A stretch of 35,999 nt of DNA from Flavobacteriaceae bacterium bin25 (GTDB lineage: Bacteria; Bacteroidota; Bacteroidia; Flavobacteriales; Flavobacteriaceae), in the NCBI GenBank assembly GCA_002238525.1, contig MPMN01000030.1, positions 1-35,999 of the forward strand, written 5' to 3'. Positions 24,919-33,837 of this stretch are shown here, one piece after another. The number at the start of each line of letters is the position of its first letter. The first letter of the stretch is position 1. The position numbers were made by a program, and so were the translations under genes. The notes below the pieces were generated by a model. That model made no database searches, was not told the DNA's origin, and saw nothing but the letters and a program-made list of their open reading frames with translations.

Positions 24919-25132
24919 AACGACCAAATTGACAAATAGTCATTTCATATCAGAATAATTTTGAAGCTTTTGATTGATTTTATGATATAAAGAAAAACTC
25001 TAGATAATGTCCTTCCATTGCTATGGATTAAATTCAACTATAATAGCCCAAAATCATATCATACCACCATAAATACAGGTTATTCGATCCTTATCCTTAA
25101 ACAAAAGGAGGTATTTCAATACCAAATCAAGA

Positions 25133-25164
25133 TTGTCGACTTTTTCAAAAATTTGTTATCTTCG
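25133..25164 (+). promoter_or_regulatory. Candidate promoter of the SRPBCC-GyrI gene
   Basis: TTG at 25133-25135, 21 bases, then TATCTTCG at 25157-25164 (one mismatch to TAnnTTTG). It would give a leader of about 20 bases before the ATG at 25189. Confidence 0.4.
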
Positions 25165-25188
25165 TGTTTACCTTAAACAATTGTACCA

Positions 25189-26115
25189 ATGGCCAGATTA
25201 TTTGTTTCAGAATCCATCATTATTCATAAGCCGGCAAAAAAGATTTATGACCTAATCAGTGATTTTTATTCTTGGAAATCATGGTCACCTTGGATTAATG
25301 CTGAGCCGAATGCCGAAGTTACTATCAGTCAAGGCGGCAAAAATTACCAGTGGAATGGTCAAATTGTCGGAACCGGTAGTATGCAGCATTCGGAAGAAAT
25401 CCCCAACCAGAAGCTGGAAATTAATCTTCAATTTTTAAAACCTTACAAATCAAAAGCTCTCGTTATTTTCGAATTGACTGAATCTGATAAAGAAACCCGA
25501 CTAACCTGGAAGATGAAAAGTTCATTACCATGGTATTTGTTTTGGATGAAGAAAAGGCTAGAATTGTTTGTTTCTTGGGACTATAGAAGAGGATTAAAAC
25601 TATTAAAAGATTTGGCAGAACTGGGGAAAATTGATTCCAATCTGGACTTTATTGGAATCGAAGACTTACCAGAAATCCACATTATCGGAAAGCGATATCA
25701 GAGTACTGTCGACGATTTTAAAAACAATATAGAGAAACATTTTGGAGAATTATTCCAGTATTGTCAAATAAATTGCAAGGATTCTATCCAAGAAATTGGA
25801 TATACCTTATACCACAAGTTTGATTTAGTGAAAGATCATGTGGATTATACAGTTGGACTAGCCATAAATAACTTATCCCAGGAATTAACCCAAGGATATG
25901 CAATAGTAAAAATTCCAAAATCGAAAGTATATTCCATAACCCATGTGGGCAAATACGAGCATTTAGATAACGCATGGAGTGCAGTGATGATGCACCAAAA
26001 TGCTAAAAAATTTAAACGCCAAAAAAAATCTCCTGATATTGAAACTTACATTGATAACCCTAGCAACACTCCCCAAAAAGATATTCGAACCAAAATTTCT
26101 ATCCCTGCATTATAA
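25189..26115 (+). CDS. SRPBCC ligand-binding domain fused to a GyrI-like (AraC effector-binding) domain
   Basis: The protein has 308 aa. Residues 1-145 form an SRPBCC/START-like domain: ESIIIHKPAKKIYDLISDF, then WSPWINAEPNAEV, GTGSMQHSEEIPNQKLEI and TRLTWKMKSSLPWYLFW. Residues 160-308 are a GyrI-like small-molecule-binding domain: DLPEIHIIGKRYQSTVDD and then YAIVKIPKSKVYSITHVGKY, the typical '(G).YAV..H.G.Y' pattern, with EHLDNAWSAV after it. No DNA-binding domain is present, so it is not a classical AraC or MerR regulator. It probably binds a hydrophobic small molecule, but the ligand is unknown. The same fusion occurs in other Bacteroidota as far as I recall. Confidence 0.82.
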   Translation: MARLFVSESIIIHKPAKKIYDLISDFYSWKSWSPWINAEPNAEVTISQGGKNYQWNGQIVGTGSMQHSEEIPNQKLEINLQFLKPYKSKALVIFELTESDKETRLTWKMKSSLPWYLFWMKKRLELFVSWDYRRGLKLLKDLAELGKIDSNLDFIGIEDLPEIHIIGKRYQSTVDDFKNNIEKHFGELFQYCQINCKDSIQEIGYTLYHKFDLVKDHVDYTVGLAINNLSQELTQGYAIVKIPKSKVYSITHVGKYEHLDNAWSAVMMHQNAKKFKRQKKSPDIETYIDNPSNTPQKDIRTKISIPAL

Positions 26116-26308
26116 TCATTTCCTTAACAGTTCTTTAGAAGTATTCATTTCTCAACCCAAACAAGTTATTTAATCTGTATTGATTTCAGTACCGGCAGAT
26201 TCTTTTGAATGAAATGAATCTGTTTACATTCAATTGATTTTCCCGACAGCTAATCAACATTTATTGCAAAAATTTTAACTAATTAATAGACAATATATAA
26301 ATTTTAAC

Positions 26309-26336
26309 TTGTATTAATGCAAATGATTTAACTTTG
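26309..26336 (+). promoter_or_regulatory. Candidate promoter in the 26.1-26.9 kb spacer
   Basis: TTG at 26309-26311, 17 bases, then a perfect -7 box TAACTTTG at 26329-26336. Spacing is slightly short. It would produce a transcript starting about 26342, ahead of the small ORF at 26375 and of the DUF4623 lipoprotein gene. Confidence 0.4.
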
Positions 26337-26374
26337 CCTTGACCAGCAATTGAAGTTTTATAATTTAATTACTA

Positions 26375-26557
26375 ATGAACTTCAAGAAATATTTTCAATT
26401 TATCAGAAGAACAATTTTTGGAATTTGTCAATACGTTTTTGAAGTGATATTATCAAGTAAAAACAATTTAAACCATATCAATTCAGATGAAGCATTGAAA
26501 ACCTATACATCACTATTCTTGGGAATTTCATCATTTTTCCTAGTAACGTTGGTTTGA
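26375..26557 (+). CDS. Possible small hydrophobic protein (60 aa)
   Basis: The frame starts with ATG about 33 bases after a candidate transcription start and reads MNFKKYFQFIRRTIFGICQ, with a hydrophobic C-terminus SLFLGISSFFLVTLV. Basic residues at the start and one terminal hydrophobic stretch fit a small membrane peptide. No family is recognised and AT-rich DNA can give such frames by chance. It is listed because of the promoter position only. Confidence 0.25.
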   Translation: MNFKKYFQFIRRTIFGICQYVFEVILSSKNNLNHINSDEALKTYTSLFLGISSFFLVTLV

Positions 26558-26881
26558 TTCCAGTAGAAATGAGGCTTTGCACAAAAATCTTTTGCAATTG
26601 ATTGGTTTGAGGCATTCCGAAATCTGTGGAGTACATTTGTCATATCAATTGCAGAATTAAGTTGTTGTGGTTCTAAGTATAATTAAAATGGAAAATGAAT
26701 TAGTGAAAATATCATCGGTGGAGCTAACGCTATTTATAAACATTTTTGATTGCCATTACAAATCTTTCCGTGAACCTGACTTAGTTTCGTGTCCTACATC
26801 TGCCAAAAATTATTTAATGTTCTTTAACAACAACTATTTTTCTCTTTTCAATCCTAAATAATAACTTTAAAATATACCCTA
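26558..26881. other. Spacer upstream of the DUF4623 lipoprotein gene
   Basis: AT-rich, with no convincing gene. A 57-codon frame from ATG at 26688 has no recognisable motif. No local promoter with both boxes was found, so the downstream locus may start from the candidate at 26309-26336. Confidence 0.3.
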
Positions 26882-28516
26882 ATGAACAGATTTTTAACCT
26901 TAACAACTGCAGTTTTAGTTTGTATTTTTCTTTCTTGTGGAGAAGATACTCCACCGGCATCAAGTGAAGCAAATATTACGAGTTTTAGTCTCGCAGGAGT
27001 TTCGGGCTCCATTTCTGGAAGTTCGATAACCCTAAGTGTACCCTATGGGACTGATATATCAAGCCTATCGCCTCAGATAACAAACTCACCAAAGTCTACC
27101 ATTACTCCGGCAGCGGGAACCTCTCGGGATTTTAGTTCTCCAGTTACCTATGTAGTTACTGCCGAAGATGGAACAACCACAACCAGTTACACCATTACCG
27201 TAACCATCCTTGATCCCGACCAAGTTGTCATTTCGAGATTCGAGGTTGAAGGGTCCGAATCGGTTGATATAGATGAGAGTGCCAAAACCATTACAATCAA
27301 TGTCAATGAAGGAAGTAATGTTACCCAACTAACACCAAAAGTCACCACAATTCCGGCTGATGCTTCGGTTACTCCTGCTACTGGAGCGGCCAATGATTTT
27401 AGCAGTGCTGTCAAGTATAATGTTAAGGCAGGTTCTAAATCCCAAGATTATACCGTATCTATCAATTTTCTACCAATAGGCTTTGACCCTGAAACTGTAG
27501 TTGATTGGTTTCAAGCTGATGTTGCTTCAGGTACCTTAGAGCCTGAGTTAGGGGCTGAAGGAGATAATGAACGCGGGTTTTCGCTGAATAGCACCCATGT
27601 TTATGTAGCTGATAAGGGAGATGGAGTTATTTATTTCTGGGAAAATGATGGAAGTTCTGCTTCTGCTTCATCACTAAAAGATGACAATAGTGTTATATCT
27701 GGAGGTACATTTGTTTTAGCCGATGTCATTGCTACGGAAAATGGTATTTTGGGTAGTAACATGAGTCTCGACGGATCAGCATTCAAGGTTTATCGTTGGA
27801 ATGATAATGATTCCAATGCTGAACTAATATTGTCTTACCCAGCAACTCGTGATGGAGAAAATATTCGTCTTGGGGACAACTTTAATTTCCATGGAGATCC
27901 GCAAGGAGAGGGTACTCTTTATGCAACGCCCTCCTTTACAACTAAGGATAATTATGTTCTGGTATGGAACCTTGAAAATGGTCAGGTAGTAAATGCCGAA
28001 AATCCCGATATAATCACTTTTGAAGATATAAATGACACCAATAAAATTGGTAATTATGGTTTTGTAGAACCCGTTAATGATGGGGACAAGCATTATTTAT
28101 TGGTTAATGCGGCTCAAATCACACCGACCTTATACAGTACGGATGGAACAACAAGACATACCCAAATTTCATCCGAAGCAATCATTGTACGTGCAATGGG
28201 AGGTAAGATTTTTGAATTTAACCAGAAGAGATACTTGGCCCTAGCAACGGTAGGGACTGAAGGAGCAAATACAAGAGATGCTGGGGTTTGGATTTATGAC
28301 ATCTCCGGTGATAGCTTGATAGAAGAGTTTGATTCGTTTACAGATGAAAATGTAGCAGAAAAATTAGTATATAGCAATTCATTTGGCCAAAACATCAATA
28401 TCAACCAAGCTGGCGATCTTGATATTTATATCAATGAAGAAGAGGGTGCATTTTATGCTCTAGTTGGAGCTGCAAATAATGGATTTAGAATCATTAAAGC
28501 TGTCAAAGCTAAATAA
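26882..28516 (+). CDS. Lipoprotein with DUF5018-like repeats and C-terminal DUF4623 domain
   Basis: The protein has 544 aa. A lipoprotein signal (TTAVLVCIFLSCGED, lipidated Cys at about residue 19) is followed by two DUF5018-like beta-sandwich repeats. Repeat one, about 28-110, has SSLSPQITNSPKSTITPAAG and VTYVVTAEDGTTTTSYTITV; repeat two, about 117-195, has the parallel QLTPKVTTIPADASVTPATG. The C-terminal 340 residues start WFQADVASGTLEPELGAEGD and form a propeller-like repeated domain of the DUF4623 type. It is probably exposed on the cell surface as an accessory binding protein of the SusCD locus downstream. Ligand is unknown. It is followed after 51 bases by the GHL10 lipoprotein, likely co-transcribed. 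Confidence 0.75.
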   Translation: MNRFLTLTTAVLVCIFLSCGEDTPPASSEANITSFSLAGVSGSISGSSITLSVPYGTDISSLSPQITNSPKSTITPAAGTSRDFSSPVTYVVTAEDGTTTTSYTITVTILDPDQVVISRFEVEGSESVDIDESAKTITINVNEGSNVTQLTPKVTTIPADASVTPATGAANDFSSAVKYNVKAGSKSQDYTVSINFLPIGFDPETVVDWFQADVASGTLEPELGAEGDNERGFSLNSTHVYVADKGDGVIYFWENDGSSASASSLKDDNSVISGGTFVLADVIATENGILGSNMSLDGSAFKVYRWNDNDSNAELILSYPATRDGENIRLGDNFNFHGDPQGEGTLYATPSFTTKDNYVLVWNLENGQVVNAENPDIITFEDINDTNKIGNYGFVEPVNDGDKHYLLVNAAQITPTLYSTDGTTRHTQISSEAIIVRAMGGKIFEFNQKRYLALATVGTEGANTRDAGVWIYDISGDSLIEEFDSFTDENVAEKLVYSNSFGQNININQAGDLDIYINEEEGAFYALVGAANNGFRIIKAVKAK

Positions 28517-28567
28517 CTGCCTATACCCAAATATGAGGCAACTTTAATTTGTTTGGTTCTTTAAGTG

Positions 28568-30565
28568 ATGCATAAAATACGAAACATAGATGTAGGAATT
28601 TCCTCAAGGTTTCTTTTTACTAGGTTTGCATTATCATCCCTTATTCTTGCTTTTTTTTCTTGTGCCAATGGAAATTTAAGCAATGAAGCTCAGATTCTTT
28701 CTTTCGAAATTTCCTCTTCAGATAGTTCATTTCAAGTCAAAGCAGAAATCAACGAGTCTAGCAATGAGATAACCGCTACAGTTCCGTCAGAAATAGGTGT
28801 CAGTTCACTGAAAACATCAATATCCATATCTCCTGGAGCCAAAATATCTCCCGAATCTGGTCAAGCAGTAAATTTTCAAGGGGGAACTGTTTTTACCGTC
28901 ACGGCACAAGACGGAACAAAAGCCACTTATTTTGTCCGTTTGGAACAAAAGAGCAACAAAAATGAACTGTTGGGGTTTCTAATCCCTGAACTTTCATTAA
29001 ACGGAATCATTACGGGTAATACTGTTGAGGTTCCTTTTCCCTATGGTGTTTCTCCCAAAGAATATAAAGTAGAGATGTCTTTTTCCGAAAAAGCATCCTC
29101 TTCAATTGATTCGGGCAGCACGATTAATTTCAGCGAAACAAATCTGACCGTTACCATCACCTCCGAAATTGGAGAGAAAAAAGACTATCAGATTATTCCC
29201 AAAAGGCTTCCTCCAAGTGAAGAAAATCTATTGCTGTCTTTCAATCTTCCGGATTTATTTGTTGAAGCTGATATTGAAAACAATACCGTTTCAATGGAAT
29301 TTCCATTCGGAACTGATCTGAGTGACGTAATGGTCGAATACGAGGTTTCTGATTACGCAATCGCACTTTTTGAAAACAAATCATCTATTAATTTATCAGA
29401 ACTTGAAGGTATAGTTATCACGGCTCAAAGTGGAAGAGCAAAACTATATGAACTTGACATTAAGTATCTACCGCAAGAAACCGGTATCCGGGGTGTATGG
29501 CTTACGAATGTTGCTAGTGATGTACTGACCAGTCGTGAGAAAATTGCTGAGGCTATGGAATTGCTTTCTGATTTAAATTTTAACACCGTTTTTGTCGTCA
29601 CTTGGAATAAAACCCAAACCCCTCATCCCAGCAGGGTTTTGAGAGAGGTTGTAGAACCGCTTGATATCCCTGAATCATCCCTTAGGTTTGATCCCAGCCG
29701 AGATATCCTCCAAGAAGTCATTGAAGAAGCCCATAAACGAGATTTAAAAGTCATTGCCTGGTTTGAATATGGTTTTGCTTCTCAATATGGAAATGCCAAT
29801 GGCGGAAAAAACTGGGTTCTTCAAGCAAATCCGCATTGGGCTAGTCAGGACCTAGAGGGGAACATTGCCAACAAAAACAATTTCTATTGGATGAATGCTT
29901 TCCACCCTGAAGTGCAACAGTTCATGACTGATCTAATCTTAGAGGTAGTGGAAAATTATCAAGTTGATGGCATTCAGGGTGATGATCGTCTTCCTGCGGT
30001 GTCCTCCACTTCGGGCTACGATGCTTATACAATAGACTTATTTCGATCTCAGAACAACGGAAATGAACCTCCCAATTCTATTGGCAACAACCAGTGGATT
30101 GATTGGAGGGCAGATATTTTGAATGAATATGCCCAAGATCTATATAACCAGGTAAAAGAGACAAACCCTAAATGCTTGGTAAGTTTTTCCCCAAGTCCTT
30201 TTGCTTTTTCTCTCAATGAGTATTGCCAGGACTGGCCAGACTGGCTTGAACGGGGTATTGTTGATATTCTTTCCGTTCAATTATATAGACGTGATAGACG
30301 TGGAATCAATACTTACAAGCAATTATTCAACACTAATTTGGCCTATGCTAAAAACAATCTGAAAGTTTTCTACCCCGGTGTATTGCTGAGGATTGATAGT
30401 TATGTCCCTTCAGATCAATATCTTGTTGATCTTATTCGTTTCCACAGAGAAAAACAAGTAATGGGAGAGGTCTTTTTCTTTTATGAAGGCATCCGGCCTA
30501 AACAGAAGGTCTTTCAAGCTATTTATCCCGGCAAGGCCTTATTTCCATCCCATCTATTACCTTAA
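28568..30565 (+). CDS. Lipoprotein with three DUF5018-like repeats and a GHL10 glycosidase domain
   Basis: The protein has 665 aa from ATG at 28568; a GTG directly before it is less likely. The lipobox is LILAFFSC with Cys at residue 32. Three Ig-like DUF5018-type repeats span about 40-128, 132-215 and 220-303. The catalytic part from about 305 begins GIRGVWLTNVASDVLTSREK and continues LLSDLNFNTVFVVTWNK, RDLKVIAWFEYGF and VDGIQGDDRLP. This is the order of the GHL10 family (PF02638, 'R..W......' to 'YDVDGIHFDDY'). A characterised GHL10 member, E. coli DigH, cleaves denuded peptidoglycan glycans; other substrates exist. The acidic pair DD in DGIQGDD is present. Surface anchoring and the following SusCD genes suggest digestion of an imported glycan. 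Confidence 0.85.
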   Translation: MHKIRNIDVGISSRFLFTRFALSSLILAFFSCANGNLSNEAQILSFEISSSDSSFQVKAEINESSNEITATVPSEIGVSSLKTSISISPGAKISPESGQAVNFQGGTVFTVTAQDGTKATYFVRLEQKSNKNELLGFLIPELSLNGIITGNTVEVPFPYGVSPKEYKVEMSFSEKASSSIDSGSTINFSETNLTVTITSEIGEKKDYQIIPKRLPPSEENLLLSFNLPDLFVEADIENNTVSMEFPFGTDLSDVMVEYEVSDYAIALFENKSSINLSELEGIVITAQSGRAKLYELDIKYLPQETGIRGVWLTNVASDVLTSREKIAEAMELLSDLNFNTVFVVTWNKTQTPHPSRVLREVVEPLDIPESSLRFDPSRDILQEVIEEAHKRDLKVIAWFEYGFASQYGNANGGKNWVLQANPHWASQDLEGNIANKNNFYWMNAFHPEVQQFMTDLILEVVENYQVDGIQGDDRLPAVSSTSGYDAYTIDLFRSQNNGNEPPNSIGNNQWIDWRADILNEYAQDLYNQVKETNPKCLVSFSPSPFAFSLNEYCQDWPDWLERGIVDILSVQLYRRDRRGINTYKQLFNTNLAYAKNNLKVFYPGVLLRIDSYVPSDQYLVDLIRFHREKQVMGEVFFFYEGIRPKQKVFQAIYPGKALFPSHLLP

Positions 30566-30880
30566 AATGGCTCTGAGAATGTTTTTCTCCAAAATCAATT
30601 GTGTTTTAATTTGATTCTCTTCAATTTAGGGTTTGACAGAGTAGTGTTATTTTAAAAATGAAAATGGCAATATAATTTGTCAATTTAAGTTCCAATTTGA
30701 CGAAAAATTAAATACTATCTAAAAAATAACGATGGAAAATGTGATTTTAACAAAAACTTTCACTTGATAGTATTAATCATTCCTATTACCCAAAGCGTAA
30801 TCCTAAATTTAGTTCCCCTTTTTTGGGGATTTACAAATTGATAATAACCTACCTTTGCTATTAACATATTATTAACATTT
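30566..30880. other. Intergenic region upstream of susC
   Basis: An inverted repeat TCCCC-TTTTTT-GGGGA at 30813-30828 precedes the candidate susC promoter. It could be a weak terminator/attenuator or an operator. There is no reading frame of interest. Confidence 0.35.
30850..30857 (+). promoter_or_regulatory. Candidate -7 box for susC
   Basis: TACCTTTG is a perfect match to TAnnTTTG and lies 23 bases before the susC ATG, implying a short leader. The nearest TTG elements (30823-30825 and 30838-30840) are 24 and 9 bases away, not the preferred 19, so the promoter may need an activator. Confidence 0.45.
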
Positions 30881-33826
30881 ATGAAATATCGACAATCTTT
30901 GAAGAATAGCAATCTATTTGCATTGTTTTTCTTCCTTACTATGAGTGTGGGTGTCACCGCCCAAACTACATACAACCTATTTGGAGTGGTTACCGATCAG
31001 GCCGGACGTCCTGTAGTTGGAGCTTCTGTCTTCATAGAGGGCACTTCCACAGGTACCGTATCTGATTTTGATGGCAACTACCTGATCAATGCTTCGCTTC
31101 CTCAAGGGAATTATAACCTTGTGATAAGCAGTATCGGTTTTGCTACAAATAAGGTTGGTCTTGAGCTTGGAATAGATGACCAAGTTCAAACCAATGTGAC
31201 TTTACAACAAGACATCTTAGGATTAGACGAAGTTGTAGTTATTGGATCAACAGAGGGTGTCAATAAGAGGACACTTGGTAATGCAGTATCTACGGTTAGG
31301 TCGGATGAATTGGTCAACAATGCAGCCGTAGCTGTTGATCAAGCTTTGTCAGGAAAAATACCTGGAGCTCTTGTTCAACAGAACACGGGGGACCCAGCTG
31401 GTGGTATCAGCATTCGCCTACGGGGGCCAAGTACTATCCAAGGTGGCTCCGATCCCCTTTACATCGTTGATGGTGTCATCTATTCAAATGCCTCTTATGA
31501 GTTAATTGATGTTGGAGGTTACTCACAAAACCGGCTAGTGGACCTCAATCCTAACGACATTGAACGAATTGAGGTAGTAAAAGGTGCCGCTGCTGCTGCT
31601 ATATATGGAGCTAGAGCATCTAATGGCGTAGTCCAAATCTTTACCAAAAGAGGGCAAACTGGCGATGCTAGAATCAGTTTTACTTCAAATTTTCGGTTGA
31701 ATGAACTGCGTAAGGAAATACCTTACAACGAATCCAATCTAAAATGGGCAACCTTTGGCCACACCGATCCTGCAACAGAATCTGTAACTAGATACAATTA
31801 TCAAGATTTTATTTTTGATCAAGCATATGGGATAGAAAACTACCTTTCAATAAGCGGAGGGACTGAGAAGACTAAATACTATGTTTCGGGAACCTATCTT
31901 GACAATGGAGGTATCGTGAAAAACACCAAATTTCAGCGATATGGTCTTAAAGTCAATCTCCAGCAAGAGCTATCCAGTTGGCTAAATGCCAATATCGGAT
32001 TGAATTATACCAGTAGCAATTCCCAAGATGTTCCAAATGGAGGTATTTCAGCACCATATGGAGCTTTGACTGGATTTCTTTTTACTGAAAACTCTGTAGA
32101 CCCGAGACCTAATGAATCGGGGGTTTATCCTAGAACTTCACTATTAGTGGCTCGTACAAATCCATTAGAAGCTGTTGATCGATTTGAATTTAAACAGCGC
32201 ACTAATAGAGTTGTAGGTAGTTTAGGGCTTAATGCCACTCTTGCTAAAGGACTCACGGCTAATTACCTTTTTGGGTTAGATTACTTCGGTCAAATAGCGA
32301 CTGCTTTTATTCCAAAGGGCAATACCTCAACCCAACCTGATGGATTTGGACGGCGTTCAGATAACACCAATTTTCAGTACAATAGTGATTTGAGTTTTGT
32401 TTATCGAGCTGCTCTTACATCCGGCATTTCATCTACCACTACGATAGGAGGTTCGTGGCAATATTGGGAGCGTTTCCGCATAGGTATAAATTCTGAAAAC
32501 CCCCCTATTTTGGTTAAAACAGTTGGTGAATTTCGAAATCCATCTTTGGGAGAAACTCGAAGCCAGCTGAGTTATTGGGGTTCATTTTTGCAACAGTCTT
32601 TTAACATAAATGACAATCTTTATATAAATGGTGCTGTTCGATTGGACGGTGCTTCTTCCTTTGGTTTAGAGAGCCGTAACCAGGTATATAGTAAAGCAAG
32701 TATTTCTTATGTCGTTTCTGAAGAGAATTTTTTCAAAAACACTTTCGGAAATGCAGACCTAAAATTAAGGGTTTCTTGGGGTGAGGCAGGAAACCTTACA
32801 GCGATTGGACCATATTCAAGATTTACAACTTATTCCCCTAGTTCACATAACGGTAAAACGACTTTACTAGCTGCTACAAGTCAAGGAAATGAAGATGTTT
32901 TTCCTGAAAGACAGACTGAATTAGAATTTGGTTTTGACTTGGGCATTTTCAATAATCGAGTCGGAATTGAATTTACCTCGTATGATCAAAGAGTTAATGA
33001 TTTGTTGTTGGGTACGGTTTTGGCTCCTTCAACCGGGTTTTCTTCTCAGCGAGGTAATATTGGGGCACTCACTAATAGTGGTTTAGAACTATTGTTTAGG
33101 GCCACTCCCATTTTGAATAAAAACCTTACATGGAATATCTCCGCTACCTATTCAGCAAATGATAATTTAATAACTGATATTGTTGGTTCTGAAAGGCTTA
33201 CATTATCTGGAAGTTTTGCTACAAGCCATGTTATAGAGGGGGAAGCTCTGGGGGTTTTTTACAGACCAGCTTATAAAAGAGATGCTGCTGGAAATATTGA
33301 ACTCCGAGATGATGGTTACCCAGTTAGGACAGGTCTAGAAAGTGGAGTCATTGGAGATCCAAATCCAGAATGGTTTGGTTCATTAATCAATGAGGTTTCT
33401 TTTGGAAATTTAAATTTCCGTGTTCAATTGGACGCAGTACAAGGTTTTGATGTCTTTAATTGGAATCGCAGACTTCTAGACAATCTACTTTTTGGAGGTG
33501 GAAAAGGTGTCCAAGAAGAACTTGAGGGCACGAGGTTGAAGCGATTCGGAGGTTTCACCGCTGGTATCTTTGAGGAGTTTGTGGAGGACGGTTCGTTTAT
33601 CAAACTACGAGAAATCTCCCTAACATATGATATGAAAAATCCTTTCGAGGGGGTTAGAAACATTCAATTCAGTCTTGTCGGCAGAAATCTCTTCTCTTGG
33701 GATAATTACCAGGCTTGGGATCCTGAAATTAATACTGCCGGACAGAGCAATGGTGTTCGTGGGTTTGATTTTGCTGGAGTTCCGATTCCCAGGACTTATC
33801 AATTCGGGATTAATGTCACACTTTAA
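30881..33826 (+). CDS. SusC/RagA family TonB-linked outer-membrane transporter
   Basis: The protein has 981 aa. A signal peptide ends near TAQTT (residue 28). A carboxypeptidase-regulatory-like domain follows (about 30-115: GVVTDQAGRPVVGASVFIEG, YNLVISSIGFATNKV). The linker LDEVVVIGS is the TonB-box region of SusC proteins. The plug domain has IRLRGPSTIQGGSDPLYIVD and IERIEVVKGAAAAAIYGARA. The 22-strand barrel fills the rest and ends IPRTYQFGINVTL. SusC proteins import glycans or peptides captured by the SusD lid, powered by TonB/ExbBD. The SusD partner starts 11 bases downstream. The upstream lipoproteins probably feed it oligosaccharides; the substrate is not readable from sequence. Confidence 0.95.
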   Translation: MKYRQSLKNSNLFALFFFLTMSVGVTAQTTYNLFGVVTDQAGRPVVGASVFIEGTSTGTVSDFDGNYLINASLPQGNYNLVISSIGFATNKVGLELGIDDQVQTNVTLQQDILGLDEVVVIGSTEGVNKRTLGNAVSTVRSDELVNNAAVAVDQALSGKIPGALVQQNTGDPAGGISIRLRGPSTIQGGSDPLYIVDGVIYSNASYELIDVGGYSQNRLVDLNPNDIERIEVVKGAAAAAIYGARASNGVVQIFTKRGQTGDARISFTSNFRLNELRKEIPYNESNLKWATFGHTDPATESVTRYNYQDFIFDQAYGIENYLSISGGTEKTKYYVSGTYLDNGGIVKNTKFQRYGLKVNLQQELSSWLNANIGLNYTSSNSQDVPNGGISAPYGALTGFLFTENSVDPRPNESGVYPRTSLLVARTNPLEAVDRFEFKQRTNRVVGSLGLNATLAKGLTANYLFGLDYFGQIATAFIPKGNTSTQPDGFGRRSDNTNFQYNSDLSFVYRAALTSGISSTTTIGGSWQYWERFRIGINSENPPILVKTVGEFRNPSLGETRSQLSYWGSFLQQSFNINDNLYINGAVRLDGASSFGLESRNQVYSKASISYVVSEENFFKNTFGNADLKLRVSWGEAGNLTAIGPYSRFTTYSPSSHNGKTTLLAATSQGNEDVFPERQTELEFGFDLGIFNNRVGIEFTSYDQRVNDLLLGTVLAPSTGFSSQRGNIGALTNSGLELLFRATPILNKNLTWNISATYSANDNLITDIVGSERLTLSGSFATSHVIEGEALGVFYRPAYKRDAAGNIELRDDGYPVRTGLESGVIGDPNPEWFGSLINEVSFGNLNFRVQLDAVQGFDVFNWNRRLLDNLLFGGGKGVQEELEGTRLKRFGGFTAGIFEEFVEDGSFIKLREISLTYDMKNPFEGVRNIQFSLVGRNLFSWDNYQAWDPEINTAGQSNGVRGFDFAGVPIPRTYQFGINVTL

Positions 33827-33837
33827 TTTGTAGTAAA

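Noticed and set aside
26667-26861. 64-codon frame upstream of the DUF4623 gene
   Set aside because: It starts with GTG, has no family motif and no ordered composition; likely chance in AT-rich spacer.
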